This document shows, one piece after another, positions 35,945-44,030 of a DNA stretch of 64,000 nt (positions are counted from its first letter, which is position 1; every line of letters starts with the position of its first letter). Made by a program: the position numbers and the translations under genes. The stretch is taken from assembly GCA_002724395.1 (NCBI GenBank), contig PBOR01000035.1, forward strand, positions 21,269 through 85,268, given 5' to 3'. The DNA is from Rhodospirillaceae bacterium (GTDB lineage Bacteria > Pseudomonadota > Alphaproteobacteria > UBA8366). The notes under the pieces are model-generated. The model saw nothing but the letters and a program-made list of their open reading frames with translations. It searched no databases and was not told the DNA's origin.

Positions 35945-38319
35945 CCGAGTTTAGTTATGTTTCTAAGCCGAGACGTACAAAAGAGGACCTGCGCTTTATC
36001 ACTGGCCAAGGGAAATTTGTTGCCGACGTTAAACTACCAAATATGAAGCATGTGGCGCTAATAACGAGCCCCTTTGCGGCTGCAGAAATAAAATCTATTG
36101 ATATTTCAGAAGCCATTACACTAGACGGTGTGCTGTATGTGCTAACCGGAGAAGAACTAGCAGCAGCGACAGCGCCCCTGATGTCTGGGCTAGACTTGCC
36201 CGAGTACCATCGTTATCCGTTGGCCTCCAAAGTGACCCGCTATGCGGGCGAATGGGTTGCTGCGGTAGTGGCAGATAACCGCTATATCGCAGAGGACGCA
36301 GCCGAACTCGTTTACGTAGATTATGAGCCGCTTGATTTTGTTGTCGATCCTGAAGAGGCGATCAAACCCAATGCTCCGTTAGTTCATCCTGAGATAGGTA
36401 GTAATATTTTCTTCCAGCGGACGTTCGAATGGGGACCTGTCGATCAGGATTTTAAGTCTGCGGATCACTCGATTGCTTATCGAGCGCGCTGGAGCCGGAA
36501 CTCTACAGTACCTATCGAGACTTTTGGTGTTGTGGCTAAGTGGAACCCTGCCGATGAGTTGCTGGAATATTGGGCCTCAATCCAAATGCCCAAATATCAA
36601 GAGCAATTGGGCAGTGCATTAAAAATGGCCGCCAACAATATTCGCGTTTATTACGATGTGGATGTGGGGGGGAGCTATGGCGTAAAGCGTGGGATTAAGC
36701 ACTCGGTTCTGGTTGGTTATTTGGCTATGAAGCTTGGCTCTCCGGTTCGCCTTATTGAGGACCGGTTAGAAAATATGATCGGTGGCGATGCTCATGGGCC
36801 GGATAGAATTTTTGATGTGGAGATGGCATTTGGTAGTGACGGAATTGTCCAATCCATGCGCATGCGGGCGATAGATGATGCGGGCGCATCGCCGGGCCGG
36901 GCGCCTTTACAATTGGGTAAGCCGGTGACCGCAATTGTTGGGCCTTATCGTATTAAGAGCGTTCAGTATGAAGCTATTTCCGTTAGTACGCATAAAACCA
37001 CCCAGGAGGCGGTGCGCGGCTTCGGTCAGTCGCCTACCAATTTCGCCATTGAGAGTGGGATAGACAAGATTGCCCGAACTTTGGGAATGGATCGATTTGA
37101 ATTGCGCAGAAAGAATCTAATCCGGGCTGATGAATTTCCCTATCAAATTCCCAGCGGCACTGAATATGATAGCGGTGACTATCATACAGTTCTGCAAAAG
37201 ACCGAGAATTTGGCTGGATTGGATGAATTATTCAAAAAGCGTGATGCCTTGCGTGCTGAAGGGAAGCTGGCGGGAGTCGGTGTTTCTACTTGCTTGGAAC
37301 CATCGGGAGGTAATGCTGGCTTTGAGCCGTTGTTCAATCCTAAGAACCCGACCACAACTTGGATGGAATCTGCCCAAGTTAAAATTGATCTTGCTGGCAC
37401 CATCACGGCGATTATGGCGACAACGTCGTCCGGGCAAGGCCATGAAACACTGGCATCGACAGTCGTTGGTGAGGTTTTACAACGCGATCCAGATTCTATT
37501 CGTGTCACGCGGACAGATTCTTTGGCTAGCCTCCCTAGTAATAGCCCGGTGGGGAGTCGGATGGCGATTATGCTGGGTGGTGCAATGCATGGTGCTGCGG
37601 AAAAGTTGAAGTCACGCCTTCTCGAGATAGCAGCGCATAACCTGCAACTGAGCATCGAGAAACTTGAATACCGAGAAGGCGATGTTGTGGCGAAAGATAA
37701 TGCTGATATTAAGATTGAGTGGGGTGAGCTGGTTGAAATCGCACACCGCCGCTATCACGATATGCCTGATGATATGGAACCGGGTCTACAAGCGCGGCAT
37801 GTATGGGAAGTGCCAACCGGAGGCATGATGCCAACCGCCGATGGGAGGGTGCAAATGTATCCTTGTTATTCATTCGAGGCACATATTCCTTTAGTAGAAA
37901 TAGATCCAGTTACTGGCCAAGTTACGATACTTGATTATTTCATTGGTCATGATTGTGGCACGATGATCAATCCTCATATTGTTCATGGCATGACATATGG
38001 TGGGATCGCGCATGGAATTGGTGCAGCCCTGTATGAAAAGTTCCAGTACAATGAAGATGGTCAACTTTTATCAGGGACTTTCATGGATTATTTGTTGCCG
38101 TCTGCTCACGAGGTGCCGGCTGTCAAAATGATTGATCATTGTACACCGTCTCCTCATACGGCCATGGGACAAAAAGGTAGTGGCGAAGGCGGTTATTTGG
38201 GCGCACCTGCAGGTCTAGCGAGTGCTGTTAACGATGCGTTGGCCCCGCTGGGTAAGGAAATTCTGAGGTTACCGATGCGCGTGCAGGATATTGAAGCGAT
38301 TTTAAGCTCGGGCAGCTAA
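35941..38319 (+). CDS. molybdenum hydroxylase large (Moco-binding) subunit
   Basis: A 792-residue catalytic subunit of the xanthine oxidase family binding the molybdenum cofactor. It opens with the a/b hammerhead domain (RRTKEDLRFITGQGKFVADV). The loop that in CO dehydrogenase reads AYxCSFR is here AVRGFGQSPTNF near residue 355, so this is not a form I CO dehydrogenase and lacks the selenium/copper-site cysteine. The catalytic Glu lies in GQKGSGEGGYLGAP near residue 745. The loop resembles that of other hydroxylases that use water to hydroxylate an aromatic N-heterocycle or aldehyde. Linked to UbiD enzymes by position; the substrate is not known. Confidence 0.92.
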   Translation: MTEFSYVSKPRRTKEDLRFITGQGKFVADVKLPNMKHVALITSPFAAAEIKSIDISEAITLDGVLYVLTGEELAAATAPLMSGLDLPEYHRYPLASKVTRYAGEWVAAVVADNRYIAEDAAELVYVDYEPLDFVVDPEEAIKPNAPLVHPEIGSNIFFQRTFEWGPVDQDFKSADHSIAYRARWSRNSTVPIETFGVVAKWNPADELLEYWASIQMPKYQEQLGSALKMAANNIRVYYDVDVGGSYGVKRGIKHSVLVGYLAMKLGSPVRLIEDRLENMIGGDAHGPDRIFDVEMAFGSDGIVQSMRMRAIDDAGASPGRAPLQLGKPVTAIVGPYRIKSVQYEAISVSTHKTTQEAVRGFGQSPTNFAIESGIDKIARTLGMDRFELRRKNLIRADEFPYQIPSGTEYDSGDYHTVLQKTENLAGLDELFKKRDALRAEGKLAGVGVSTCLEPSGGNAGFEPLFNPKNPTTTWMESAQVKIDLAGTITAIMATTSSGQGHETLASTVVGEVLQRDPDSIRVTRTDSLASLPSNSPVGSRMAIMLGGAMHGAAEKLKSRLLEIAAHNLQLSIEKLEYREGDVVAKDNADIKIEWGELVEIAHRRYHDMPDDMEPGLQARHVWEVPTGGMMPTADGRVQMYPCYSFEAHIPLVEIDPVTGQVTILDYFIGHDCGTMINPHIVHGMTYGGIAHGIGAALYEKFQYNEDGQLLSGTFMDYLLPSAHEVPAVKMIDHCTPSPHTAMGQKGSGEGGYLGAPAGLASAVNDALAPLGKEILRLPMRVQDIEAILSSGS

Positions 38320-38504
38320 TAACCTGCTGTCTATCACCCATTGATACCTTAACCAATTACAAATGTTCCAGAATTTAATTAAATGACGTTTCTGCTAGGC
38401 CGATTAGTATTTTATGAATTTGAAAATATTACAATTGCAGATGAAAACTACTAACGTTTTAACTGAGTGCAGCAGTTGTTTGCCTAGCGCTTGTCGTGAT
38501 AATC

Positions 38505-38526
38505 GGGTTGGCCATGGACCCAACCC
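38505..38526. terminator. inverted repeat between convergent operons
   Basis: GGGTTGG (38505-38511) pairs with CCAACCC (38520-38526) around an 8-base loop. It lies between the 3' ends of the Mo-hydroxylase operon and the substrate-binding-protein gene, the right place for a shared terminator, but no clean T-run follows on either strand. The rest of the 246-bp spacer shows nothing I can name. Confidence 0.35.
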
Positions 38527-38565
38527 TTGCTTTCACAGTCTTTTGTTTAAGCTCGCAGTAATCGG

Positions 38566-39486
38566 TTAAGCGATTTTCCGTTCTTCAATAATTTTACTGT
38601 AGACGCTGTCCACTTCAAGTAACCCCCAGTCTACCATCCAATCTTGAATTTGGCCGTACTCTTCGGGTGTGTAGTAGCGCGGCACCTCGAGATATCGAAA
38701 CCGTGGGAGATAGAAATCTTCTTCTGTAAGCTTGCAAATATCTTCGGGCACTTCGCTGATCATATATTTGAGATAAGGTTTTACACCGTCGCCAGTATTG
38801 AGTTTAGCGACTGCTTTATTTAGAGCCCTATTAACAGAATCAAACATATCCGAATCTACAGACGGGTCAGCAACTTCTGCGCCGTCATAGAAGGCTTCAC
38901 TTATTATTCGGTAGCCGAGTTTGGTGGCAACTGTGATCCAAGGTTCCATAATCGCGATTGCATCCACTTTGCCGTCTTCAAGGAACTTCAATCTTTGCTT
39001 TGGCCCGCCTACATGGCCAACGCGAGTGTGCTCCTTACCCAAATAGCCACCAAGCATACTTAGGCTGATATAATGCGAGCCGGCATGCATATTTACGGCG
39101 ACAAGCTTATCTTTCAAATCCATTGGGATTTGGTAGGTTGAGTCTGGGCGTACAACAATAGCTTGTGTGGCGACGGATGACCGTTTGCTGAGGACGCGTA
39201 CATCTTGGCAGCTGTCTTGGGTGCGGCGAATTTGTCCCCATTCGCAAGCGCGATACAGCGCGAATTCACCTTTCTCAATACCCTCATGCCAGCCATAAGA
39301 TGGCACTTGTGTGTGATCTTCGATTGGAACTTGCGGCACCTCTTTGTCTCGGTTGCGACCTGACCCAGCTCGTATCAATTTAACATCTAAGCCTTCGTCC
39401 TCGAAGAAACCTTCCTCCTTTGCCACATGATAAGGCATTGAAAATACAGCATTATTTACTTCGATCTTCATTTGTGTTAGCGTCAT
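38566..39486 (-). CDS. substrate-binding-protein-fold protein (NitT/TauT-like) without signal peptide
   Basis: A 306-residue protein of the periplasmic binding protein type 2 fold: MKIEVNNAVFSMPYHVAKEEGFFEDEGLDV is the N-terminal lobe pattern (seen here from residue 6; cited in part), and LKFLEDGKVDAIAIMEPW the second conserved lobe. The start ATG at 39486 has a gcggaag ribosome site; an ATG at 39510 has none. Either way there is no signal peptide, and no permease or ATPase gene is nearby. It may be a cytoplasmic ligand-binding protein or an enzyme on this fold rather than a transporter part. It ends LEVDSVYSKIIEERKIA. Function is open. Confidence 0.7.
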   Translation of the reverse strand: MTLTQMKIEVNNAVFSMPYHVAKEEGFFEDEGLDVKLIRAGSGRNRDKEVPQVPIEDHTQVPSYGWHEGIEKGEFALYRACEWGQIRRTQDSCQDVRVLSKRSSVATQAIVVRPDSTYQIPMDLKDKLVAVNMHAGSHYISLSMLGGYLGKEHTRVGHVGGPKQRLKFLEDGKVDAIAIMEPWITVATKLGYRIISEAFYDGAEVADPSVDSDMFDSVNRALNKAVAKLNTGDGVKPYLKYMISEVPEDICKLTEEDFYLPRFRYLEVPRYYTPEEYGQIQDWMVDWGLLEVDSVYSKIIEERKIA

Positions 39487-39575
39487 GGTATTCTTCCGCT
39501 TGGTAACCAATAATTGAGCTACTATTTTATTTTACTCGTCATGTTACGGCAATTTCTTTTTGTTTATGGGATCAC

Positions 39576-40133
39576 ATGGTAAATCAAGACAATCATCCCT
39601 TTTGGCAGTTTTCGATCGACGTATATGCCCAAGACGGTGTGTCGGAAGCCTGTATCACGTTGCAAGAGGAGTATGAGATCGACGTAAATATTTTGCTATT
39701 TTGTTGCTGGAGTGCATCAATTGGTAATGGTGTTTTGACGTCGGTAGAACTTACTGTAGCGCGTAATGCGGTTATGTTTTGGAACAGGGAAATCGTGCAA
39801 GGACTTCGTGCGGTGCGTAATTCCTTGAAGGACGGGTGCGACGGATTTGATGAAGCAGATACCGAGGCGTTACGTCAGCGGGTTTTGGGAATCGAAATTA
39901 ACGCTGAACACAAAGAACAGATTCGATTAGCATCAGCATTACCGGTTTCTGAGAACTTGTTAAGGCCAACCCCAGATAAATTAATGGATTGCGTTGATAC
40001 GATCTCTCAATATTTTGGGTTAGTCCGAAAAAAAAATACCAGAAGCAGCCATGATGCTTTGGTTGCGTTATTAGTACAGGTTTTTCCTGAGGTGTCGTTG
40101 GAAGAGATTACCGAGGCTGTTGCTAGGTTATAG
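39576..40133 (+). CDS. TIGR02444 family protein (DUF2390)
   Basis: A 185-residue conserved protein of proteobacteria. DNHPFWQFSIDVYAQDGVSEACI at the N-terminus (cited in part) and the ILLFCCWSASIG stretch near residue 40 are the family signature; a run of predicted helices follows. No function is known. It has no signal peptide and no membrane segment. Its end lies 4 bp from the convergent ubiX gene. Confidence 0.8.
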   Translation: MVNQDNHPFWQFSIDVYAQDGVSEACITLQEEYEIDVNILLFCCWSASIGNGVLTSVELTVARNAVMFWNREIVQGLRAVRNSLKDGCDGFDEADTEALRQRVLGIEINAEHKEQIRLASALPVSENLLRPTPDKLMDCVDTISQYFGLVRKKNTRSSHDALVALLVQVFPEVSLEEITEAVARL

Positions 40134-40137
40134 TAAA

Positions 40138-40719
40138 CTAACTTGCTTCCTGTTCTTTCCAGCGATGAACAATATCCGTATCGATGCCAAATTGATCAAG
40201 CGCACGGCCGACTGTTTGATTTACAATATCGTTGATGGTTTGTGGCCGGTGATAAAAGGCGGGCATTGGAGGAATGATCATGCAGCCATACTGCGCTGCT
40301 TTGACCATTAGCTCTAAATGACCTTGATGTAACGGCGTTTCACGAACCATGAGGCCGACTTTACGTCGTTCTTTCAAGCAAACATCCGCGGCTCGCGAGA
40401 TTAAGTTATCGCTGAAACAATTGACCACGCCGGTTAATGTCTTGATTGAACAAGGGGCGATAACCATGCCTTCTGTTTTGTAGGAGCCCGATGAAATTGA
40501 TGCTCCTATATCTTTAAAGCTATGGACTTCGTCTGCAAGCGAGCGGACATGCTCTAGAGAAAAATCGGTTTCAGCCGAAATGGTTTGTGCGGCTGAGGGT
40601 GACATAATCAAATGGCTTTCTATGTCTGGGAGATCGCGCAACACTTCCAAGATGCGAATGCCATATACCGGACCCGAGGCCCCTGATATACCTACAATTA
40701 ATCTTTTAGTAGTGCCCAA
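40138..40719 (-). CDS. ubiX: flavin prenyltransferase UbiX
   Basis: A 193-residue enzyme that builds prenylated FMN, the cofactor required by UbiD decarboxylases, from FMN and dimethylallyl phosphate. The N-terminal VGISGASGPVYGIRIL is the flavin-binding loop. MVIAPCSIKTLTGVVNCFSDNLISRAADVCLKE (cited in part) and RKVGLMVRETPLHQGHLE are the family's conserved segments, and MIIPPMPAFYHRP closes the substrate pocket. It lies about 6 kb from the four-copy UbiD array and separate from it, consistent with one cofactor source for all copies. Confidence 0.96.
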   Translation of the reverse strand: MGTTKRLIVGISGASGPVYGIRILEVLRDLPDIESHLIMSPSAAQTISAETDFSLEHVRSLADEVHSFKDIGASISSGSYKTEGMVIAPCSIKTLTGVVNCFSDNLISRAADVCLKERRKVGLMVRETPLHQGHLELMVKAAQYGCMIIPPMPAFYHRPQTINDIVNQTVGRALDQFGIDTDIVHRWKEQEAS

Positions 40720-40820
40720 GCGTCTGCCCTTCTCATTTGTGCGGTTGATTTAGAGATAAGCCTACTAGGCTCGCGCAAAATTTCCGAGAATTTTTTTTAG
40801 ATTTAATATCGTTCGTTTAG

Positions 40821-41096
40821 TCAAATATTATGCCTGGGACCTTCTTTGCTTTTTTCATCGGGGCGCGGCTTATGAGGGTTTTTTCGTCGTATAATTATAT
40901 CGCCGTATTTATTGATAATAGGCGGCTCATATTGGGGAATATTCATAATCATCAATTGTAGTGCCTGTATTAGTTTTTTCATGCCTTGATCTGCTAGATC
41001 TGAAGCCTGCTCCTGCGGTGTTTGAGGGTTAGCAAAAACAGGGGTGGTAATAGACTGGCCTATGAAAAGGACAAGGATTAGAAATGTTCGCTTCAT
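40821..41096 (-). CDS. small exported protein of unknown function
   Basis: A 91-residue protein with a clear signal peptide: MKRTFLILVLFIGQSITTPVFA, cleavage likely at FA-NP. The mature part is about 69 residues: a helix (SDLADQGMKKLIQALQLMI), then IPQYEPPIINKYGDIIIRRK, and a basic tail. The NxxGDIIIRRK ending is seen in small conserved alphaproteobacterial periplasmic proteins of unknown role. No operon partner. Confidence 0.72.
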   Translation of the reverse strand: MKRTFLILVLFIGQSITTPVFANPQTPQEQASDLADQGMKKLIQALQLMIMNIPQYEPPIINKYGDIIIRRKNPHKPRPDEKSKEGPRHNI

Positions 41097-41206
41097 GCCA
41101 CACCTCGGCGATTACGGATGGTAAATCTACATATCGCTATATCGCCTTTATTATTCAAGCTAAGGCATTCATATTATGAAAGGGTAAACCAAGGGGAGAA
41201 GGATAA

Positions 41207-42022
41207 TTGCCGTCTGAAATCAAGAATGTGGCGATTGGCGGTCTTGGTGCAATTGGTTTACGGACCGCTGAAGCTATCGATGCAGGTATAGAAGGATTGA
41301 AATTAAGCGCCGTTTCGGCACGTAACGTTGAGGCTGCGGAGAAGCGTGTTTTAAATTTCCGAAATCCACCGCCGGTAATGGCAATCACGGATCTCGCTGA
41401 ACATGCTGATATTATCGTAGAATGTGCACCAGCGGCCCATTTTGATGATATCGCCGTGCCTGCAATTGAGGCTGGCTGTATATTTATCCCTTGTTCCTGT
41501 GGTCAATTGATTGAACGTGGTGCACTGATAGAGCGGGCAAAAGAGACAGGTGCGCAAATTCTTGTGCCAACCGGCGCGTTAGTAGGTTTCGATGCAGTGC
41601 GCGCGGCTGCGGAGGGGACGATCCACGAAGTACGGATGGTCACTCGTAAGCCACCGGGAGGTATACAGGGCGCACCATATATTCAGAGAAATAATATCAA
41701 TTTAGACAATGTCCAGGAGCCGTTGAAGGTATTTGAAGGCACAGTTCGTGAGGCTGCGGCAGGATTTCCTGCTAATTTGAATGTAGCGGCTGCCTTAAGT
41801 ATGGCCGCATTGGGGCCGGACAAAACTATTATCGAGTTGTGGGCAGATCCTACTAAAACACGAAATGAACACACAATTATTGTAGATTCTGATGCTACAT
41901 ATTTCGAGATTAAGATCGCGGGTATTCCGTCGCCTGATAATCCGGCAACAGGTTTATTAACGCCCTTGAGCGTTATCGCCACCCTTCGAGCTTTGGTTTC
42001 TGCATTTAAAGTGGGTAGCTAA
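41207..42022 (+). CDS. nadX: aspartate dehydrogenase family protein
   Basis: NAD(P)-dependent L-aspartate dehydrogenase type protein, 271 residues. The Rossmann start is VAIGGLGAIGLRTAEAID, followed by DIIVECAPAAHF and ILVPTGALVGFDAVRAAAEG. The catalytic-domain segment TRKPPGGIQGAPYIQ and NEHTIIVDSDATYFEIKIAGIPSPDNP (cited in part) match the family's substrate-binding region and C-terminal helix. It could make iminoaspartate for NAD synthesis or catabolise aspartate. The start TTG at 41207 has a strong ggggagaagg ribosome site. No nadA or nadC nearby. Its end abuts the convergent MFS gene. Confidence 0.85.
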   Translation: MPSEIKNVAIGGLGAIGLRTAEAIDAGIEGLKLSAVSARNVEAAEKRVLNFRNPPPVMAITDLAEHADIIVECAPAAHFDDIAVPAIEAGCIFIPCSCGQLIERGALIERAKETGAQILVPTGALVGFDAVRAAAEGTIHEVRMVTRKPPGGIQGAPYIQRNNINLDNVQEPLKVFEGTVREAAAGFPANLNVAAALSMAALGPDKTIIELWADPTKTRNEHTIIVDSDATYFEIKIAGIPSPDNPATGLLTPLSVIATLRALVSAFKVGS

Positions 42023-43213
42023 TCAATATTTAATAGAAAGAAACCGGAAGCCGGCAGCAAGGCCAAGTGCACCAATAATGGCAAGGCCTGTGGCATAGCT
42101 GCCAATTAATTCCACATACAAGGTGAAGAGTGGTGGAATAATAACGAAGGATCCAAAGGCGTAAATTTGGCTACCTGCAGTGGCAGCAGCTGCCTTGCCT
42201 TCGGGCGCCAGCTTCGATACTTCCGAAAAATACAGACCGACCCAGCCAAGATTGGCGTTTCCGAGTATAATTCCAAGAATGCAGAGCAACCAATATGACC
42301 CTCCTGCTGGAAATAAAGCCAAAATAAGAAAGCAGATGCCGGTAACGATTCCGCTGTAGCCAAGTATCAGTTTTGTAAGAATGACCCTGTCAGCCAGGAC
42401 ACCAAGATAGACGCGTGCCAGGATACTGGTGCCGTGCGCGAGGCCAAAGATCAAGCCCGCCCATTGTAATTCTAAACCAATATCTTGAACCAAATAGATA
42501 ACAAGAAATGCAACAATACAGGCTTGACAGCCAATGAGCATGAAGGCCGCAATAGAAATGGCGCGGATTGGACCTTTTTCAAACACCAATCGGATCGGCT
42601 CCATGATGTCATTTGGGCGCAATGGGTAGGTTGGATCTCGGTCTTCATCAGCTTGCGATCGGAAAGGTTGCGCTACAATGGCTGCGAGAAATATTGCGCC
42701 ACCAATGAGGAGCATTGCCATTTGCCAACCTGTGGTGAGTACTAGTGTTGGCACTAAAAAACCTGCCAATGCGCCTCCGACAGGGACGCTTATTTGCTTA
42801 AGCGAAAAAAGGAAGGGACGCCACTCCAGAGGTCCAACGCGCATAATTACATGGGAACCGGCTGGGTTCATCGGTCCGTGCGCCATACCTAGTAAAATTG
42901 CACTTAGAAGGAATGCCCACGGTGTGGCAAGTGTGAAGATCGCCATTGATGTTGCGCCGAAAATCAATGCAATCTGGCAACTCCGCATTGCTCCATAGCG
43001 GCCAAATGGTCCACTCACCAAAAGACCGAAAGTAAGCGCTGTAAAATAGACAATGGCGGTGTAGATCCCAGTAAAGCTGACCGGCATTTCATAGCCGCGT
43101 GCCACTTCGGCAGGGGCGTTGGAAAAAGCATGCATACCCATGGTGGTTAGGCCCTGAAAAATAATCAAGGCAAGGACCGGTGCTATAACGTCACGGTTTA
43201 AAAGTTTATGCAT
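42023..43213 (-). CDS. MFS transporter
   Basis: A 396-residue, twelve-span major facilitator. FGLLVSGPFGRYGAMR near residue 70 is the loop 2-3 motif (GxxxDRxGRR-like), and ARVYLGVLADRVILTK the matching loop of the second half. The ATG at 43213 gives a normal N-terminus (MHKLLNRDVIAPVLALII); an open frame to 43279 overlaps the hydratase gene. Placed 22 bp after enoyl-CoA hydratase and CoA-transferase genes, so a carboxylate substrate is plausible, but that is inference. Confidence 0.88.
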   Translation of the reverse strand: MHKLLNRDVIAPVLALIIFQGLTTMGMHAFSNAPAEVARGYEMPVSFTGIYTAIVYFTALTFGLLVSGPFGRYGAMRSCQIALIFGATSMAIFTLATPWAFLLSAILLGMAHGPMNPAGSHVIMRVGPLEWRPFLFSLKQISVPVGGALAGFLVPTLVLTTGWQMAMLLIGGAIFLAAIVAQPFRSQADEDRDPTYPLRPNDIMEPIRLVFEKGPIRAISIAAFMLIGCQACIVAFLVIYLVQDIGLELQWAGLIFGLAHGTSILARVYLGVLADRVILTKLILGYSGIVTGICFLILALFPAGGSYWLLCILGIILGNANLGWVGLYFSEVSKLAPEGKAAAATAGSQIYAFGSFVIIPPLFTLYVELIGSYATGLAIIGALGLAAGFRFLSIKY

Positions 43214-43235
43214 GAGAAACCTAGGGTAGTCGGTG

Positions 43236-44030
43236 CTATTTGCCCTTATATTCCGGCTGCCTTTTCTCGTTAAAGGCACGAATACCTTCTTGGCGATCCT
43301 CAGTAGGCACCATACGATTGTAGGCTTCTATCTCGAATGCATAGCCATTTTTCAAATCCACCTGTGTCGATACGTTAAGCGCTTTTTTCGCCTGCTTGAT
43401 AGAGATCGGTGCGTTTGAAGCAATACGTTCCGCAGTTGTGATTGCTTCATTCAAAAGATCTGAATCTTTGCATACCTTGTTGAAAATACCCCACTCTTTT
43501 GCCTCATCAGCGGAGCAAGGTGTGCCAGTTAGGAGAAATTCCTTTGCTCTGCGGATTCCCACGGCGCGCGGTAGAAACTGAGTGCCGCCAGCACCTGGCA
43601 TTATGCCGAGGGTTACTTCAGTTAATGCTAATTTGGCAGTCTCCGAACCGTAGGCAAAGTCTGCTGCCAGAACGAATTCGCAGCCGCCGCCATATGCCGC
43701 GCCATTACATGCCACGATTATTGGTGTCGGCACATCAAGCATAGTCAGAATAGCTTGCTCGAATATGGCATGTTGGCGCTGCCATTGTTCGTCGGTCATG
43801 CCATTTCGTTCTTTTAAATCTCCACCAGCACAAAACGCCTTGGTACCAGCGCCAGTTAAGATTACGCAACGTACATCTTCTTGATCCACATAAAGGTCGC
43901 GCCAAAGATCTCTCAGGTCCAGGCCCATTTGCGTATTTAAGGCATTGGCGAAGTCAGGTCGATCTAAGAAAACGATCAGTACGTGTTTGCCGTGTCGTTT
44001 AAGCTTAAGTGTTTCGTATTCTAAGTTCAT
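43236..44030 (-). CDS. enoyl-CoA hydratase/isomerase family protein
   Basis: A 264-residue crotonase-fold protein. The oxyanion-hole segments are GTKAFCAGGDLKE near residue 65 and ACNGAAYGGGCEFVLAADF near residue 110. The catalytic region ALTEVTLGIMPGAGGTQFLPR contains the usual Glu and Gly positions, so a hydratase is favoured over a thioesterase, but the substrate cannot be assigned. The ATG shares one base with the stop of the CoA-transferase gene (TAATG). Second gene of the three-gene operon. Confidence 0.92.
   Translation of the reverse strand: MNLEYETLKLKRHGKHVLIVFLDRPDFANALNTQMGLDLRDLWRDLYVDQEDVRCVILTGAGTKAFCAGGDLKERNGMTDEQWQRQHAIFEQAILTMLDVPTPIIVACNGAAYGGGCEFVLAADFAYGSETAKLALTEVTLGIMPGAGGTQFLPRAVGIRRAKEFLLTGTPCSADEAKEWGIFNKVCKDSDLLNEAITTAERIASNAPISIKQAKKALNVSTQVDLKNGYAFEIEAYNRMVPTEDRQEGIRAFNEKRQPEYKGK

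Noticed and set aside
34577..38319. Considered calling this three-gene operon carbon monoxide dehydrogenase (coxMSL).
   Set aside because: The large subunit has AVRGFGQ where the CO dehydrogenase copper/selenium loop AYxCSFR should be, and the small subunit lacks the CoxS-type SQCGCC motif.
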